From an uncultured Ureaplasma sp. (GTDB taxonomy: Bacteria > Bacillota_I > Bacilli_A > Mycoplasmatales > Mycoplasmoidaceae), in assembly GCA_944322645.1 (NCBI GenBank), contig CALUPI010000008.1, forward strand, positions 1 through 64,000: a stretch of DNA of 64,000 nt. The letters run 5' to 3'. The notes beneath the pieces are model-generated. The model had not been told where the DNA came from. It saw nothing but the letters and a program-made list of their open reading frames with translations, and did not search any database. How positions within the stretch are numbered: the stretch's first letter is position 1; every line of letters begins with the position of its first letter. Of the stretch, positions 43,901 through 55,979 are shown piece by piece. A program made the translations under genes and the position numbers.

Positions 43901-46900
43901 TATAAGTTTACTGTTAATGTATATGAATTCGATAAATAACATGAATTATCCGGTTTTATTATTAACACAGGACACGGAAACACAATATTAAGTGTATAAG
44001 AGTTTGTATCACTAAAAACTTTATAATTTGCAGATGTAATTGTTGTCATGTATGAGGCAAAATTATTATCTAAGAAATATTTTGAAAAATCAAAACGTTC
44101 ACTAATAAATATATTTAATGATTCATAATTAATTAAGTATTGATTGTTCTCATATTTATAATTATTAGAATCAGTAATTCAATTTTGAAAATCAGTAATT
44201 AAGCTTGCGTCATCATATAATTGATTCATATATAATTCGGAAATATAAGAATCATTGTTGTAGTTATTAATTATCACTGGATTTTCTAGTTGTGTTTGCA
44301 TCCATGTAATTTTGTTTGTGTATGCTTTTGTAGATATAAAAGATGAAAGTGCAGTTTTTAATAATGCATATGAGCTACCATAACATTTCTCTTGAGGAGA
44401 GGTTCTCACATTAGAATCATTCAAAATATTCGAAACATCTGTTACAACAGTATTGTTAGTTAAATAATTCCAATTAATAGAACCATTTTTAGATACAACA
44501 GGGAATAACCTTGAATTATTTGCCTCAAAAAAAGCATTAATAGAATTATTTGGACTAACAACAATATTAACTGGCAATGCATTATTTAGTAATAAGTTCA
44601 CTATCGAATTAACCCAAGATGGTAAATTTAGGTTAGATAAATCAATTTTAATATTCTCCTTGGAAATAAGAGCTGCAATTGGTAATGTATTAAATGTTAT
44701 TTTTTGTTTTATATTAAAAATTCAGTTGCATTCCTGATTTATTCAATTATTACTTGTATCATATTCAAATTTAATATCTTGATATGTATATATTAAGTTA
44801 TTTGATATAGCAGAATATAAATCAGTTGTAGTACCATCTTCTAATTTAACTTTTAAAAAAAACTCATTAATAATTCATTTTATAACATCATATAAATTTT
44901 TTTCTTCATAATTGTATGTTTGTAATATTTGGTTTTTTACACTAGTTCGAATTTTACAATTCATTTTAAAATTAATCGCTTTTAAAACATTACTAATTGT
45001 ATTAACTGTGGAATTATTATTTCCTACAATTGCCAATATTATATCCATTAATGAATTATCATTTCCTTCAGTAAATTCGCTAACTATAAAATCTAAAACT
45101 CTTAAATCTTTATATGCATTAGTGGAAATCGGATTTTTTACACAATCTGGATCATAGTTATTTGCAAAATCTATTAAATTAGCAAAATATTTAATAAGTG
45201 CGTTTCCTAAATTCCCAATTGTACCAGATTGTGACAATAAGGTAACAAATATATCAGGTAACATAGATAATAAACAATCAAAAATATTTGGATCTAAAGA
45301 TATGTTTTCTAATAAAGGACCTATTATTTGTAATAATCAACCCAACTGTCCATTTAAAACTTTTTCTAACATCGGCTTAAGAGATACCAAATTAGAAACT
45401 CAAATTTTCATTTGATCTAAGTTACTATTTGATTTTTTAATGTCATATAACATACCTAATAAACCCATTTTAGCTTCTGATTCAGGAATTAAATCATTAA
45501 TAACGTTTATAATATTGTCTAGGTTGTAATATAAAAATGTAGAAACTTTTTGATTAGTAAATAAATTACCAACTATTGAGGCAATATATTCATTATTTGT
45601 TAATGCTAAAATAACATTATATAGATCATTATTTATATTAGTTAAAAATTCATATATTGTAGGATTAGTTCCTGAATAAACAATTATATTTTGGATTGCA
45701 TTTAACATAATTTTAAATTTTGTAATTTCAGATTCAATATAATGTTTATTAATATTGTTCAAATCTGACTTAGCTAAATTATTAATTGATTTTTCAAATA
45801 AATTCGTATTTTCAATAATACTTGTACCTGGATATACATTTTTAACAATGGTTGATTGTGTTAAAGAATTAGGCATAAACATATATGAATTATCATTAGA
45901 TTCATATTTATACAGACATATGTTATTAGAAAATAATTCTAATGATACATTATTAAATGCATTAGTTAAAAAACCTGTATTATTAATAGTAGATTGCATT
46001 GATAATGCTGGGGAAATTTTTGACTGTTGAAAATTAATTATCATAACAAATACGCCGTTTTTTGGGATTTCTATCTCAGGTATATCAATATTAAGATAAA
46101 AATTGTTCTTACTAATTAATTGTGAAATACTAGTAGTATTTTCAAATTGTAGAGCAAAGTTTCCGCTTATCTTATCATTTTCAACTATTATATTATTTCC
46201 ACAATAAACATTCAAATCTAACAAATTTGATCCTAATCATGAATTAACAATATTAGATATTACATTTTTTACACAATAATAGTAATCGTTTATTATATTT
46301 TTTTTAACACCCTCTCCACTATATAAATTGGATTCAAACTTTCTTAAAACAATATTAGATTTAGCGGCTGTATTATAAGTTGATATTATGTTCCGATCTG
46401 GATGTAAATCATTTGGCAATATATTTTCAATATAACTATATTGATTGGTATCAATAGATGGTGTTTGTCAATTTACTATATCCTGTCAATCATTGTTAAT
46501 GTTTAACTTAGATATTTGTTCAAGTGGAATAACTGTTGGAGCATTTAAAGTAGTAAAATATATATTAATAATGCCAACTGGTATTTTTAAGTTTGGCAAA
46601 AAAATATAATACTTTATAGAATCATTAGAAAGAATTTTATAATCAGTATATATATATGAATCAGAAGGTAAATTAGAATAACTATTTTGATTGATTAATG
46701 ATAAAATTTCATTGCCACTAAGATTAGAAATATCATTAATAGTCATATTAAAAAATGTTGAATTAGCTTGAATTCCAAAAACATTTGATGAAGGAACGTC
46801 TATGCTAGATAAACTAATGTCCTTAAATTTAATTTGAATATTAACAACATTAACATTATTTAAGATTGGAATTCTTAAAATATTGTTATTTCATTCCATT

Positions 46901-47196
46901 GATACAATATCAAGTTTTGTGCTTTGATCAAATAAATTTGGAGCAACATCAATAAGTTTATTTAGTATTTGTGGTACTTTATTAAATTGATTTTTAGCAC
47001 CAAGTTGTTGAACAGCATCAAAAATATTTGATCAACCAAACATTGATTGACTTGTTTGAAAGTTTTTAGAATCTATATTATATTTATAATCATTTTTTGA
47101 ACTTGAACATGATGTTAAAATTAATGCTGGAGTTAGTGTCCCGCCAAGCACTAATGTAGAACATACAAGACTAGTTCATATTCTAAATTTTTTCAT
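43900..47196 (-). CDS. large lipoprotein (1098 residues)
   Basis: The signal peptide is MKKFRIWTSLVCSTLVLGGT followed by LTPALILTSC, giving a lipobox with Cys30 as the acylation site (Lgt is encoded at 57854). The mature protein is long, Asn- and Ser-rich, without membrane helices, and should be displayed on the cell surface. I recognise no domain. It is the last of three coupled genes: the permease at 48225, the smaller lipoprotein, then this one (one-base gap, AGGATA site inside the upstream gene). A role as substrate-binding or surface partner of the permease is inference. Confidence 0.85.
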
Positions 47197-47197
47197 A

Positions 47198-48223
47198 TTA
47201 AAAATATATCCTAAATGAATAAAAATATATAGTTTCTGTTGTCGAATTAGGGTTTGAGCTAAATTTTACTAATATAGAATTTGTAATTGATTCTTTTATC
47301 ACTAAATAATTATATATGTGTTCTGTGTTAGGAATTTTACAATCATGTAAAGACTGTATATTTCCTAACTGTAAAACATATTTAGAAAGAGAATTATACA
47401 TATCAATTTCGCTAATACTTAATGCATTGTCTAAATTTAAATTTGGTAAATATTCATTTGCTGATTCTTGATTTATTACAAAGTCAGTTTTTAGTACTTT
47501 ATCAATGTTTGGTGACACCTTAATATTAAATATAATATCAGGAAATAATTTAGGATCAATCATTGGTAGATATTGATTATTAATTTTATATATCAACTGA
47601 TAAGTGGATTCAGAAATAAATTGCTTTGAATATAAATAATATAACGTGTTAGGAATATAAACAGAATTTTCAGGAGCAACATTATTTAAATTTGTCATTC
47701 ATTCATTAGGAGTAATTAATGTCGGATCAACATTAGCAATTTCTGACAAATCAGTTTGGTTAATATCAATTGGGTTTTGCACTAATTCTAAATTTGGATG
47801 TTGAATGTTTTGTGGAGGAAAAACAAATAAATTATCTAATGTAATTTCTAGACACACATTATCATTTTTAAATGTAGCAATTGCATTGACAAATATTGGG
47901 TTGGATGTAGGAGTATTTAATGCTATTATAGTTGCTATTGTGGTATCATTTATTTCAAAATTAGCATCAATAAAGTTATCATTAATTTCCTTTAAACCAA
48001 CAATAAATTGATCAATATTTCCATTTTGAAATTCATTTTGTCATTCAACTAATGTTTTTGAAAGAATAGTAGATCCTAATTGAGAATAATGTAATTTAAC
48101 AAGATTAGATTTTTTAATACTTGCAGGTTGATTATTTTTACAAGATGTCAAAACTATAGCAATAATAGGGGTTATTGCAATAATTGATATGCCAAACAAT
48201 ATTAATTTACTAAACTTTTTCAT
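47198..48223 (-). CDS. lipoprotein (341 residues)
   Basis: The signal peptide MKKFSKLILFGISIIAITPI is followed by IAIVLTSC; Cys28 is the predicted lipid-bearing residue. The mature part is 313 residues, rich in Asn, Ile and Pro, with no membrane span. It may be a distant relative of the larger lipoprotein, whose N-terminus is built the same way, but this cannot be settled by eye. It starts one base after the permease stop, without its own clear ribosome site, so translation is probably coupled. Confidence 0.85.
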
Positions 48224-48224
48224 A

Positions 48225-51200
48225 TTAACGTACCGAAATTACCTGAGGAACATTTACTTTCTTTATTTTCTTATAACCATAATAACAAGTAATTCCAAAT
48301 GTTAAGCCGACAACTGCTAAAACGACAAAGAAAATTCAAATTGGAGCAGTTGGAGAAACAATAATTTGGAAACCATCAAATATTAATAATGAAGTTAATG
48401 ATAAACCACCAATAGTTAATGGAACTGATAATAATACACCTAGGAATAAAACAACTCAATATACAAACATAAATGAAAAGGCATTTTTAACATCTGAAAC
48501 ACCTAACACCTTCATTAATGAAACAAGTCTTGATGATTCACTAATAATCATTATTGCCATTAATGTGATAATTAAAATCAATGTTGGTACAAAACAAACT
48601 GCAATAATAAGCTCAATATTTTGGAATGTAGTGTCAAATATTGAACCAATGTCAATTGTTGTTGAATCTAATGAAGTAACTTCTGCAATAACTGGTTGAT
48701 CTGTTTCAAACACGTTTACTAATGTTCTTACTCAATCACCAACTTTATTTAAATCTATTGAATCCGTTCCAGGAAAATAAGGATTATCACCATGATTTGT
48801 AAACATTGGAATATTTGAAAAATCATTCTCAACATTAATAACATTATTGTTATTACTATAATCTACTAAATAATTAATTTTCATTAATGATGGTAAATAT
48901 TTTCAATTATTTACAATAACATTCCTAAATTCACCTCCATCAACTTGACCTGAATTATCACCAATATTGGTGTTTCATAATCCTTTTGATGTAGTTAAAC
49001 CTGATGGAGAATAAATTCCACCATAATTATAGAATAGATTAGGTAGTGTTTGATTAGTAAAAACTCCATTAAATGGTACATATCCATAACCAGGAGAATA
49101 AGGTCCTTCTCATTTTTTAATTATAGATGCTTTTTTAAAATCTTGATAACCTAAAATTTTGTTTGCAATACTTTGACTAATGTAGTATGCTTTACCAGAT
49201 TTAGAAGTTGTAATTCCTACTATCTTAAACTTCACTTTTCTAAATGGTTCGATCCCAATATTTTTTCTATTAAATCTATCATATATATTGTTTACATTTA
49301 CATCCAATATATCACCAATATTAAATCCATATGATTTTTGCACAACTTCATTAATAATAATTGGATATACTTCAGTTGAATCAACAATAGGTTCAAATAA
49401 TAAATTATTGATTACATTGTTATTACTATCATATAAATTGATATAGTTAGAATTTTCTTTTATACCAATAATTTTAGCAAATATATTATTGTTATTATTT
49501 AAAATAGTTCCATTAATATATGTATATGTTTCATCATCAACATTTACCGGAACAGCTCCATAACCAACTTTATATGTTAGTTCAGGAACTTCTTGATCTG
49601 GTTTTCCTAAATTAGGATTATCATTATAAAAATATTTATATCAATATTGAAATAAAGGATTTTGAGAATTGGTTAATATTTGAACAATTGTTTGTAATAC
49701 CTTCGGTTTAACTGTGTATGTTGGAGCTGGATAAATAGCATTTTTTTGATTAATTTTTCATTCATATTTATTTGTTGCATAATTTAATTCTTGAATAAAC
49801 ACTCATTGATCTTTATTGTTAGCTAATAAATAATTATTAGTAATTTCAGAACCGTCAATAGTAAAAGGTTGTTCATTTACATTTGGTAAATATGTTGAAT
49901 AAAAAATTGGAGTTCCATTAAATGGACTATCTACACCTTCAAGAATTGGCGAATGACCACCATTAATAGCAATTTTATTTTGTTCTTGTAATCAATAATA
50001 AAATTGATGATTAATAGTTAATTGTCTTTCAAATAAATTAGATGCTAAATTTAATATTGAAACAGGCATTATGGATTTTGCAATTTCTCATGGATTGATG
50101 TTTGCTCCACCTATATCTAAATATATATCTAAAACCGCTTTAACAAATACTTTATTGTTAAAGAAATTAATGTTGTTATTCAATTGTGTTGCTAAATCAG
50201 TATATGGTAAATACAATGAAGTGAAATATAAATTATCACTATATTGGTATTTTAATGCATTTGCATATGCTTCTCCACTATAAAAACTTCCAATTGGAGC
50301 TGTTAAAGGTGTATCATATGTACCTTCATATCAACTTGAAGATGCAAAATAATTATATATCCCTTTTTGTGTAGTTCCAATCTCTTGGTATGAAATTGGA
50401 GAATAGTATCCAGAGTTAATAGTTGGAGAATATAAATCAAAAGCAAATGAATAATTTTTATTTCTATTAGTATAACTTTGAGCAACGCTAAATTGGTTGT
50501 ATGTTCCAACAGTAAAGGAAATTAATGTTGAAAATAAGGTTACTATGAAAGTAAGAACTAAAAATCTTACAATATTTCCCATCATATATGTTAGTCTAAA
50601 TGACCCGAATGCACCAAATAATGAAGTTATTTTTTTGGAATGAACAATTAATCAGTTCATTCTAAATTCACTTGATGAATTTAATATATCTTGTGTTTTC
50701 TTTCTTAAAGTTCATAAAATTACACAAATTATTAAAACATATAACATTATGAATAAAAGTATAACTACAACAAAGAAATACCATCACTCATATTTACTAG
50801 ACGGAATAATTAGAGTTCAGTATTGTGAAATTATGTCATTCAATGGGTTTACCAGTAAAACACTAATTACATATGATAAAATTCCACAAATAATTGCTGG
50901 AATAAGTGCAAATGGAAAAAATGAAAAAGCTAGCATCGGCTTATTAATACCATTCGCAACACCAATTCCAAATGTTGTTTTATTTTGTTTGATTATTGAA
51001 CGAATCAAAGTTGAAATAAAAAACAATGATAATCCACCTATAATTACACCTATAATTACACCTATAATTAAGATAATATTTTGTAAATTATTTAAAAAAT
51101 TTGCTCTTAAATAAACTACATAATTAGGTTGATTTTGATCATATAAATCATAAACTGTGTTGTAACCATAGTTTTCAATAGTATATTGCATTAATTGATT

Positions 51201-52574
51201 AAATAAGTTTTCTTGTTCATAAGTATTAACATCCGGAGGATAACGAACAGAATAATAAATAGTTGAATTGCCTGCAGTCCCATCAATACTTCTATAATAT
51301 CCGGCTTGATTTAAATATAAAACACCAGTTGTTTGGCTATCTACTAAAATATTAGTAGATGATAAAACTGGATATAGCATATCAGGTGATGTTCCAGCTC
51401 CAACTATAACATAAGGAATTGCATTAACATAAACCTTATAGTCATCAGGTACAGAATTAAGTCATGTTATAAATGATGTTTGCGGTTCTTTTCTTCCTGT
51501 TTCTGGATTAAAAACATTAATTGATGAGCCTGGATTTAATGTAGAATCTGTTGTGTTATAATTCACAAATGGAAGCTGCATTATATCATGCAAGGTTTCA
51601 AAAGGAATTGATTTCTTATGATTTGCATTATAAAAATTATTAGACACAATTCCTAAATATGAACTAATATCGTATACTTGGATATCAAATGGTATTCCTG
51701 CGCCTTCACCTAAAAGAGGAACAGTCTGTGTACATGCTATATTATACCCATAACCATTATAGGCAAGACTTGTAATATTCATGAGTTGTCTTCACTTATA
51801 CCAATATGAATTAGTATTTAACTCAGAATCATTTAGATAAATATTATAATTTTTATTAAAATCATCTATATTAGAAGGAATTTTTGATAAATTTTCTAAA
51901 ACATCATAAATTTCTTTAACCTTAGATAGTTCTAAATTTCAAATACCCGATTTAAGCATATTCACAAATAATCATGGTTTATAAAATTCAATATAATTGT
52001 TGTAATCAAAATAATTTTTAAGTTCATTATATGAATCTTTTCAAAAATTAAAATCTCAATCACTTAATCTCAATAACATTCTTATAGAAGGCTCAATAGC
52101 AGCAAATGTTGCAGATGTATATTTTTCAATTGGAATATTATTACCATTTTGGGTAACTACATTGTTCACATCACTATTATTATTAGTTCTGTATGCTATT
52201 AAATTTGAGTTTGTTTGAACATCACTTAAATTAACATTTTCAGTAATTGTATAATATAAACCTAAATCATTTAATTTTTCTTGTAATTTAATATCTACAG
52301 GTGACTCAGTTGGAATAGTGATATTAACACCTGAATTAGAAATTGATTCTTGTCTAACATTATTTGGAATCGTAATAGTAAAATTAGCTAAGTTCCCATT
52401 ATTGACAATATCATTTTTAGACTGATTTAATAAACTATTAGATAAATATATTGTCAAAATTATTGATAAACCCATCACAACTAAAAAAGATAATTGAGTC
52501 ATCAATAATTTTGATTTATTTAAAATTCTAAATGAATTTTTAATAAGTAATTTAAATTGATCTATTTTTTTCAT
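48225..52574 (-). CDS. giant FtsX/MacB-type ABC permease
   Basis: A 1449-residue membrane protein. One N-terminal helix (about 25-46), an external region to about 490, three helices with the FtsX look (494-620; IILIIGVIIGVIIGGLSLFF, then a Lys-rich loop IRSIIKQNKTTFGIGVANG), another helix near 667-690, a second external region of about 600 residues, and three terminal helices (1312-1440) with SRLVSLMKVLGVSDVKNAFS between them, which is typical of FtsX loops. This gives two FtsX modules in one chain. Such permeases use a LolD/MacB-type ATPase; none is adjacent, and the ATPase at 30704 is the only candidate in the window. It heads the lipoprotein operon. TATAAT stands in the leftward promoter region near 52600. 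Confidence 0.85.
51035..51070. repeat. three perfect 12-bp tandem repeats inside the permease gene
   Basis: The unit CACCTATAATTA occurs three times without change and encodes the repeated GVII in a membrane helix (IIGVIIGVIIGG). Unit length is a multiple of three, so gain or loss keeps the frame. Confidence 0.85.
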
Positions 52575-52617
52575 ATCTTTTAGAAAAAGATATTATAATT
52601 TTATTATATTATTTTTA

Positions 52618-52649
52618 AAAAAAATAAAAATATGCAAATAATTGCATAT
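52618..52649 (-). terminator. terminator of the rplK-rplA operon
   Basis: The stem ATATGCAA / TTGCATAT (52630-52637 with 52642-52649), four-base loop, followed leftward by TTTTATTTTTTTT. It lies eight bases after the rplA stop. Confidence 0.88.
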
Positions 52650-52656
52650 CTCTTAA

Positions 52657-53346
52657 TTAATTGTTATTTATTAATACCTTTATTCCTGGACCCATTGTTG
52701 CAGATACAGATATATTTTGTATATATTGTCCTTTAACAGTTGATGGTTTTTTAGATTTAATTAATGAAATTAAAGCTTCAATATTTTCAACAATTTTACT
52801 TGAGTCTGTAGAAACCTTTCCTACACACATATGTATATTTCCATATGAATCAGTTCTGTATTCTGTACGACCTTTTTTAAATTCTTCAATTGTTGCTAAT
52901 ACATCATTAGTAACGGTTCCTGTTTTTGGGTTAGGCATTAAACCTCTTGGACCTAACACTTTCCCTAAACGAGCTAATTGAGGCATCATTTTAGGAGTAG
53001 TAATTATTAAATTAATTTTATTTATCATTTTTTCAATATCTGGAATTATATCTGTACCACCACAATAATCAGCACCAGCTTTTTTAGCTTGTTCAGGATT
53101 AATTGAATCGTCCACAACTAAAATACTTACTTTTTTACCATTACCATTTGGTAAAGCAATAGATCCACGTAATTGTTGTTCAACTTTAGTAGTATCTAAA
53201 TTTAATTTAATAGCAACATCAATTGATCCATCAAATTTAGAGCAAGATGTTTTTTGAGCTAATTTTACAGCTTCATCTAATGGATAGATTTTATTTTTTT
53301 CAACTAATTCAGAAGCAACTTTCATTTTTTTATGTAATTTAGCCAT
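52657..53346 (-). CDS. rplA: 50S ribosomal protein L1
   Basis: A 229-residue ribosomal stalk-base protein that binds 23S rRNA and, in many bacteria, its own mRNA. The diagnostic block KVLGPRGLMPNPKTGTV is present near residue 125. The ATG overlaps the rplK stop by one base (TAATG), so the two are coupled. A hairpin upstream of rplK may be its autoregulatory site. Confidence 0.97.
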   Translation of the reverse strand: MAKLHKKMKVASELVEKNKIYPLDEAVKLAQKTSCSKFDGSIDVAIKLNLDTTKVEQQLRGSIALPNGNGKKVSILVVDDSINPEQAKKAGADYCGGTDIIPDIEKMINKINLIITTPKMMPQLARLGKVLGPRGLMPNPKTGTVTNDVLATIEEFKKGRTEYRTDSYGNIHMCVGKVSTDSSKIVENIEALISLIKSKKPSTVKGQYIQNISVSATMGPGIKVLINNN

Positions 53347-53801
53347 TATTTATTACCTCTTTTTTTAGCACTTAACGGGTCAACACCTTCAATAACTATA
53401 CCCATTTGTTTTGCAGAACCTGCAATCATTCTTAACATTGCTTCTTCATCATATGCATTTGAATCTGCTAATTTATATTTAGCAATTTCAAGTGCTTTTT
53501 CTCTACTAATTGTTGCTACTTTTTCTTTTTTTGAATCTTTTGCACCAGATTTGATTTTTGCTGCATCTTTTAATAAATATGTAACAGGTGTTGTTTTTGT
53601 TACATAATCAAAACTTTTATCTTTATATGCAGTAATAATTGTTGGGATTACTTGTCCCATTCTATCTTTAGTTTCGTCATTAAATTGCTTAGTAAATTCA
53701 GCCATATTAATTCCAACAGATGCTAATGCTGGACCTGGTTTAGCTTGGCCACCAATTAGGTTTAATTTAGCAATTCTTGTAATTTCTTTTTTAGGAGCCA
53801 C
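53346..53801 (-). CDS. rplK: 50S ribosomal protein L11
   Basis: A 151-residue protein of the GTPase-associated centre. It has the N-terminal [20 protein letters not shown] block and the C-terminal [15 protein letters not shown] signature region. I choose GTG 53801, giving [12 protein letters not shown] like other L11 proteins, with AGG 8 bases before it; TTG 53807 is in frame but too close to that site. An insert of charged residues near 82-92 ([14 protein letters not shown]) is longer than usual. Confidence 0.95.
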   Translation of the reverse strand: MAPKKEITRIAKLNLIGGQAKPGPALASVGINMAEFTKQFNDETKDRMGQVIPTIITAYKDKSFDYVTKTTPVTYLLKDAAKIKSGAKDSKKEKVATISREKALEIAKYKLADSNAYDEEAMLRMIAGSAKQMGIVIEGVDPLSAKKRGNK

Positions 53802-53837
53802 ATGCAATACCTACTCTTTCTTTGAAGTACTCACTAC

Positions 53838-53867
53838 GTGGTAAATCGAGGGCAATTCCTCTACCAC
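53838..53867 (-). promoter_or_regulatory. structured rplK-rplA leader, possible L1 autoregulatory site
   Basis: Read leftward: GTGGTA, then GAGG, loop AATTGC, CCTC, a four-base bulge GATT, then TACCAC. Two stacked helices with a one-sided bulge are the general form of L1 binding sites on rRNA and mRNA. It lies 37 bases before the rplK start in the leader; a TATAAT box stands upstream (53911-53916, minus). The fold is seen; the L1 role is inference. Confidence 0.5.
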
Positions 53868-53953
53868 ATGCTAATAAATTTAGTATGTAAATTGCTACAT
53901 ACAATAATGTATTATATCATTATTATTGTTAATTATTATAAAATAATAATATT

Positions 53954-55069
53954 ATGACAATATGTTCTAAATATCTTAGTTTTATTGATATTGAAGCTAC
54001 AGATGATGAATCAGATAGAAAAATGATTCAATTTTCAGGTTTAAAAACAACTTTAGATGGGGATATCATTGAAGAAATAGATATTATGGTTAATCCTGAA
54101 CAAGAATTAAGTGAATATATCATTAATTTACTAAAAATTGATAATGAAAAATTACAAAAATATCCTAATTTTCATGAAATTCATAAACAAATCCTTAGTT
54201 TTTTAGAAAATTCCACAATTATTTCATTTGGTGATTTTGATTATAAATTTTTACAAAAATCTTTCAATGATATAAATTATAAATTTGAGTTGCCATATTA
54301 TGATTGTCAATTGGAAATCAAAAATAAATCTGGCGTGTCTACAAATGCCTCTTTGTCCAATTTATTCAGAATATGGAATAGACATATCGATAAAAAATAT
54401 CTTCACAACGCTTTATATGATGCATATATGTTGTTAATAGTTTATTTTAAATTTCAAAAATTAACTACTGAACAATTAAAATTAGATGTTGAAATTAGTC
54501 AATTAGTACCAAGAATAACAAATCCCAAAAATTCTATTTTTACAAAATATGATTTTCAGCATATCATCAAAAATAATTCCAATCCACATTCTATAATATT
54601 TGTAACAAAATTAATAGTTAATAAATTTGAATTTAAACTTAATAAAAAAAGGATTTTTAAAAAATACATTGAAGAACTTGAATTTGTATATAATGATGAA
54701 ATTTATAATTTTAAAAATCCCTACAAAAATATGGGTGAAAATATTTTTTCCAATATATATAAACATGATTTACAAATTTTTTTAAACTTCTTTGTATCTA
54801 CACTTCAACATTCATCAATTTTTTTTAGTGACTGTGGTAAAAATAATGTTCAGTTTTTACTTGAAATTATTTATGAAATTTATAAAAAATACTATGAAAT
54901 TGAATATATTAGTTTAACATATTTGGCGAAAAAACTAAAAACTAAAGACATTCAAGTATTATGGGATAATTTTAAAAATATAATTAATAATCAATCAAAT
55001 GAAATTCAATCTATATTTAAGGAGTATTATGATCCAAATTCAAGTAAAAATAAATGATGTAGGGCTTAG
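53954..55069 (+). CDS. DEDDh-type 3'-5' exonuclease domain protein
   Basis: A 371-residue protein. The N-terminal 165 residues carry the DEDDh exonuclease motifs: FIDIEATD (D12, E14), FGDFDYKFL (D94 or D96) and HNALYDAYML (H151, D156), all intact. The C-terminal 200 residues are helical, Lys-rich and unrecognised. It could be a DnaQ-like proofreading or RNA-trimming nuclease. TGA 55055 is Trp, so the protein ends at TAG 55067, and its 3' end overlaps the pseudouridine synthase gene by 41 bases. It is divergent from rplK. Confidence 0.8.
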
Positions 55070-55979
55070 ACTTGATAACTTTTTAATTAAATTAAATATA
55101 GGATTAACTAAACCAATAATATATAAATTAATTAGAAATAAAGATATTAAGGTTAATAATCGAAAAACCATATATAATTATCGTTTAGAATTAAATGATG
55201 AAATTAAAATATTTTATAATGTTAAAAAGGAAAATTTAGATAAAAATTTAAACTTTTTAGATGCTAAAGATTTAACTGACATCATTTATGAAGACAATAA
55301 CATAATTATTGTAAATAAACCAGTTGGATTATTATGTCATGATGATGATAAGCAAACTACTAGTGACACATTAATTAATAGAATAAAAAAATATTTAGTA
55401 AATAATAAAGAATATGATTTTCAAAATGAAAATCAATTTTCCCCATCATTAGCACATAGAATTGATAGAAACACTGCTGGACTAGTAGTTGCTGCTAAAA
55501 ATCATGTTTCATTAATGTCTTTATCAAAAATATTTAAAGAACATCAACTTGAAAAAAATTATTTAGCTTTAGTTTACGGAATTATTCAAAAAACTAATGA
55601 TGTAATTGAATTATATTTAAAAGATAATAAAAATGGGTTTGTTGATATTTCCAGAATAGAAAAAATCGGGTATAAAAAAGCAATCACAAAATATAAACTT
55701 ATGGAAATAATAAAAAATAAATATTCCTTATTAGACATTAGCTTAATTACAGGTAGAAAGCATCAGATTCGTGCCTCATTAAATTTTATTAATTATCCTA
55801 TAGTAGGTGAACAAAAATATATTTCCAAAATAATTGATAAAAATAATAAAATTAAACATCAATGTCTAGTTGCATATAAATTAAAATTTAATATATATGA
55901 TAAGAAAGATCCATTATTCTATTTAAATAATAAAATTTTTGAAACAAATAAAATTTGATTTTTAGATTTTATTAAATAA
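55029..55979 (+). CDS. RluD/RluA-family pseudouridine synthase
   Basis: A 316-residue protein with an N-terminal S4 RNA-binding domain (VGLRLDNFLIKL) and a catalytic domain. The active-site loop is AHRIDRNTAGLVVAAK (family HRLDxxTSG), with the catalytic Asp kept and Ser replaced by Ala. IIVNKPVGLL and SLITGRKHQIRASL are the other family blocks. AAGGAG stands 5 bases before ATG 55029, inside the exonuclease gene. A TGA near the end is Trp. The 3' end overlaps the convergent whiA by eight bases. Whether it is RluC- or RluD-like cannot be settled by eye. Confidence 0.92.
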
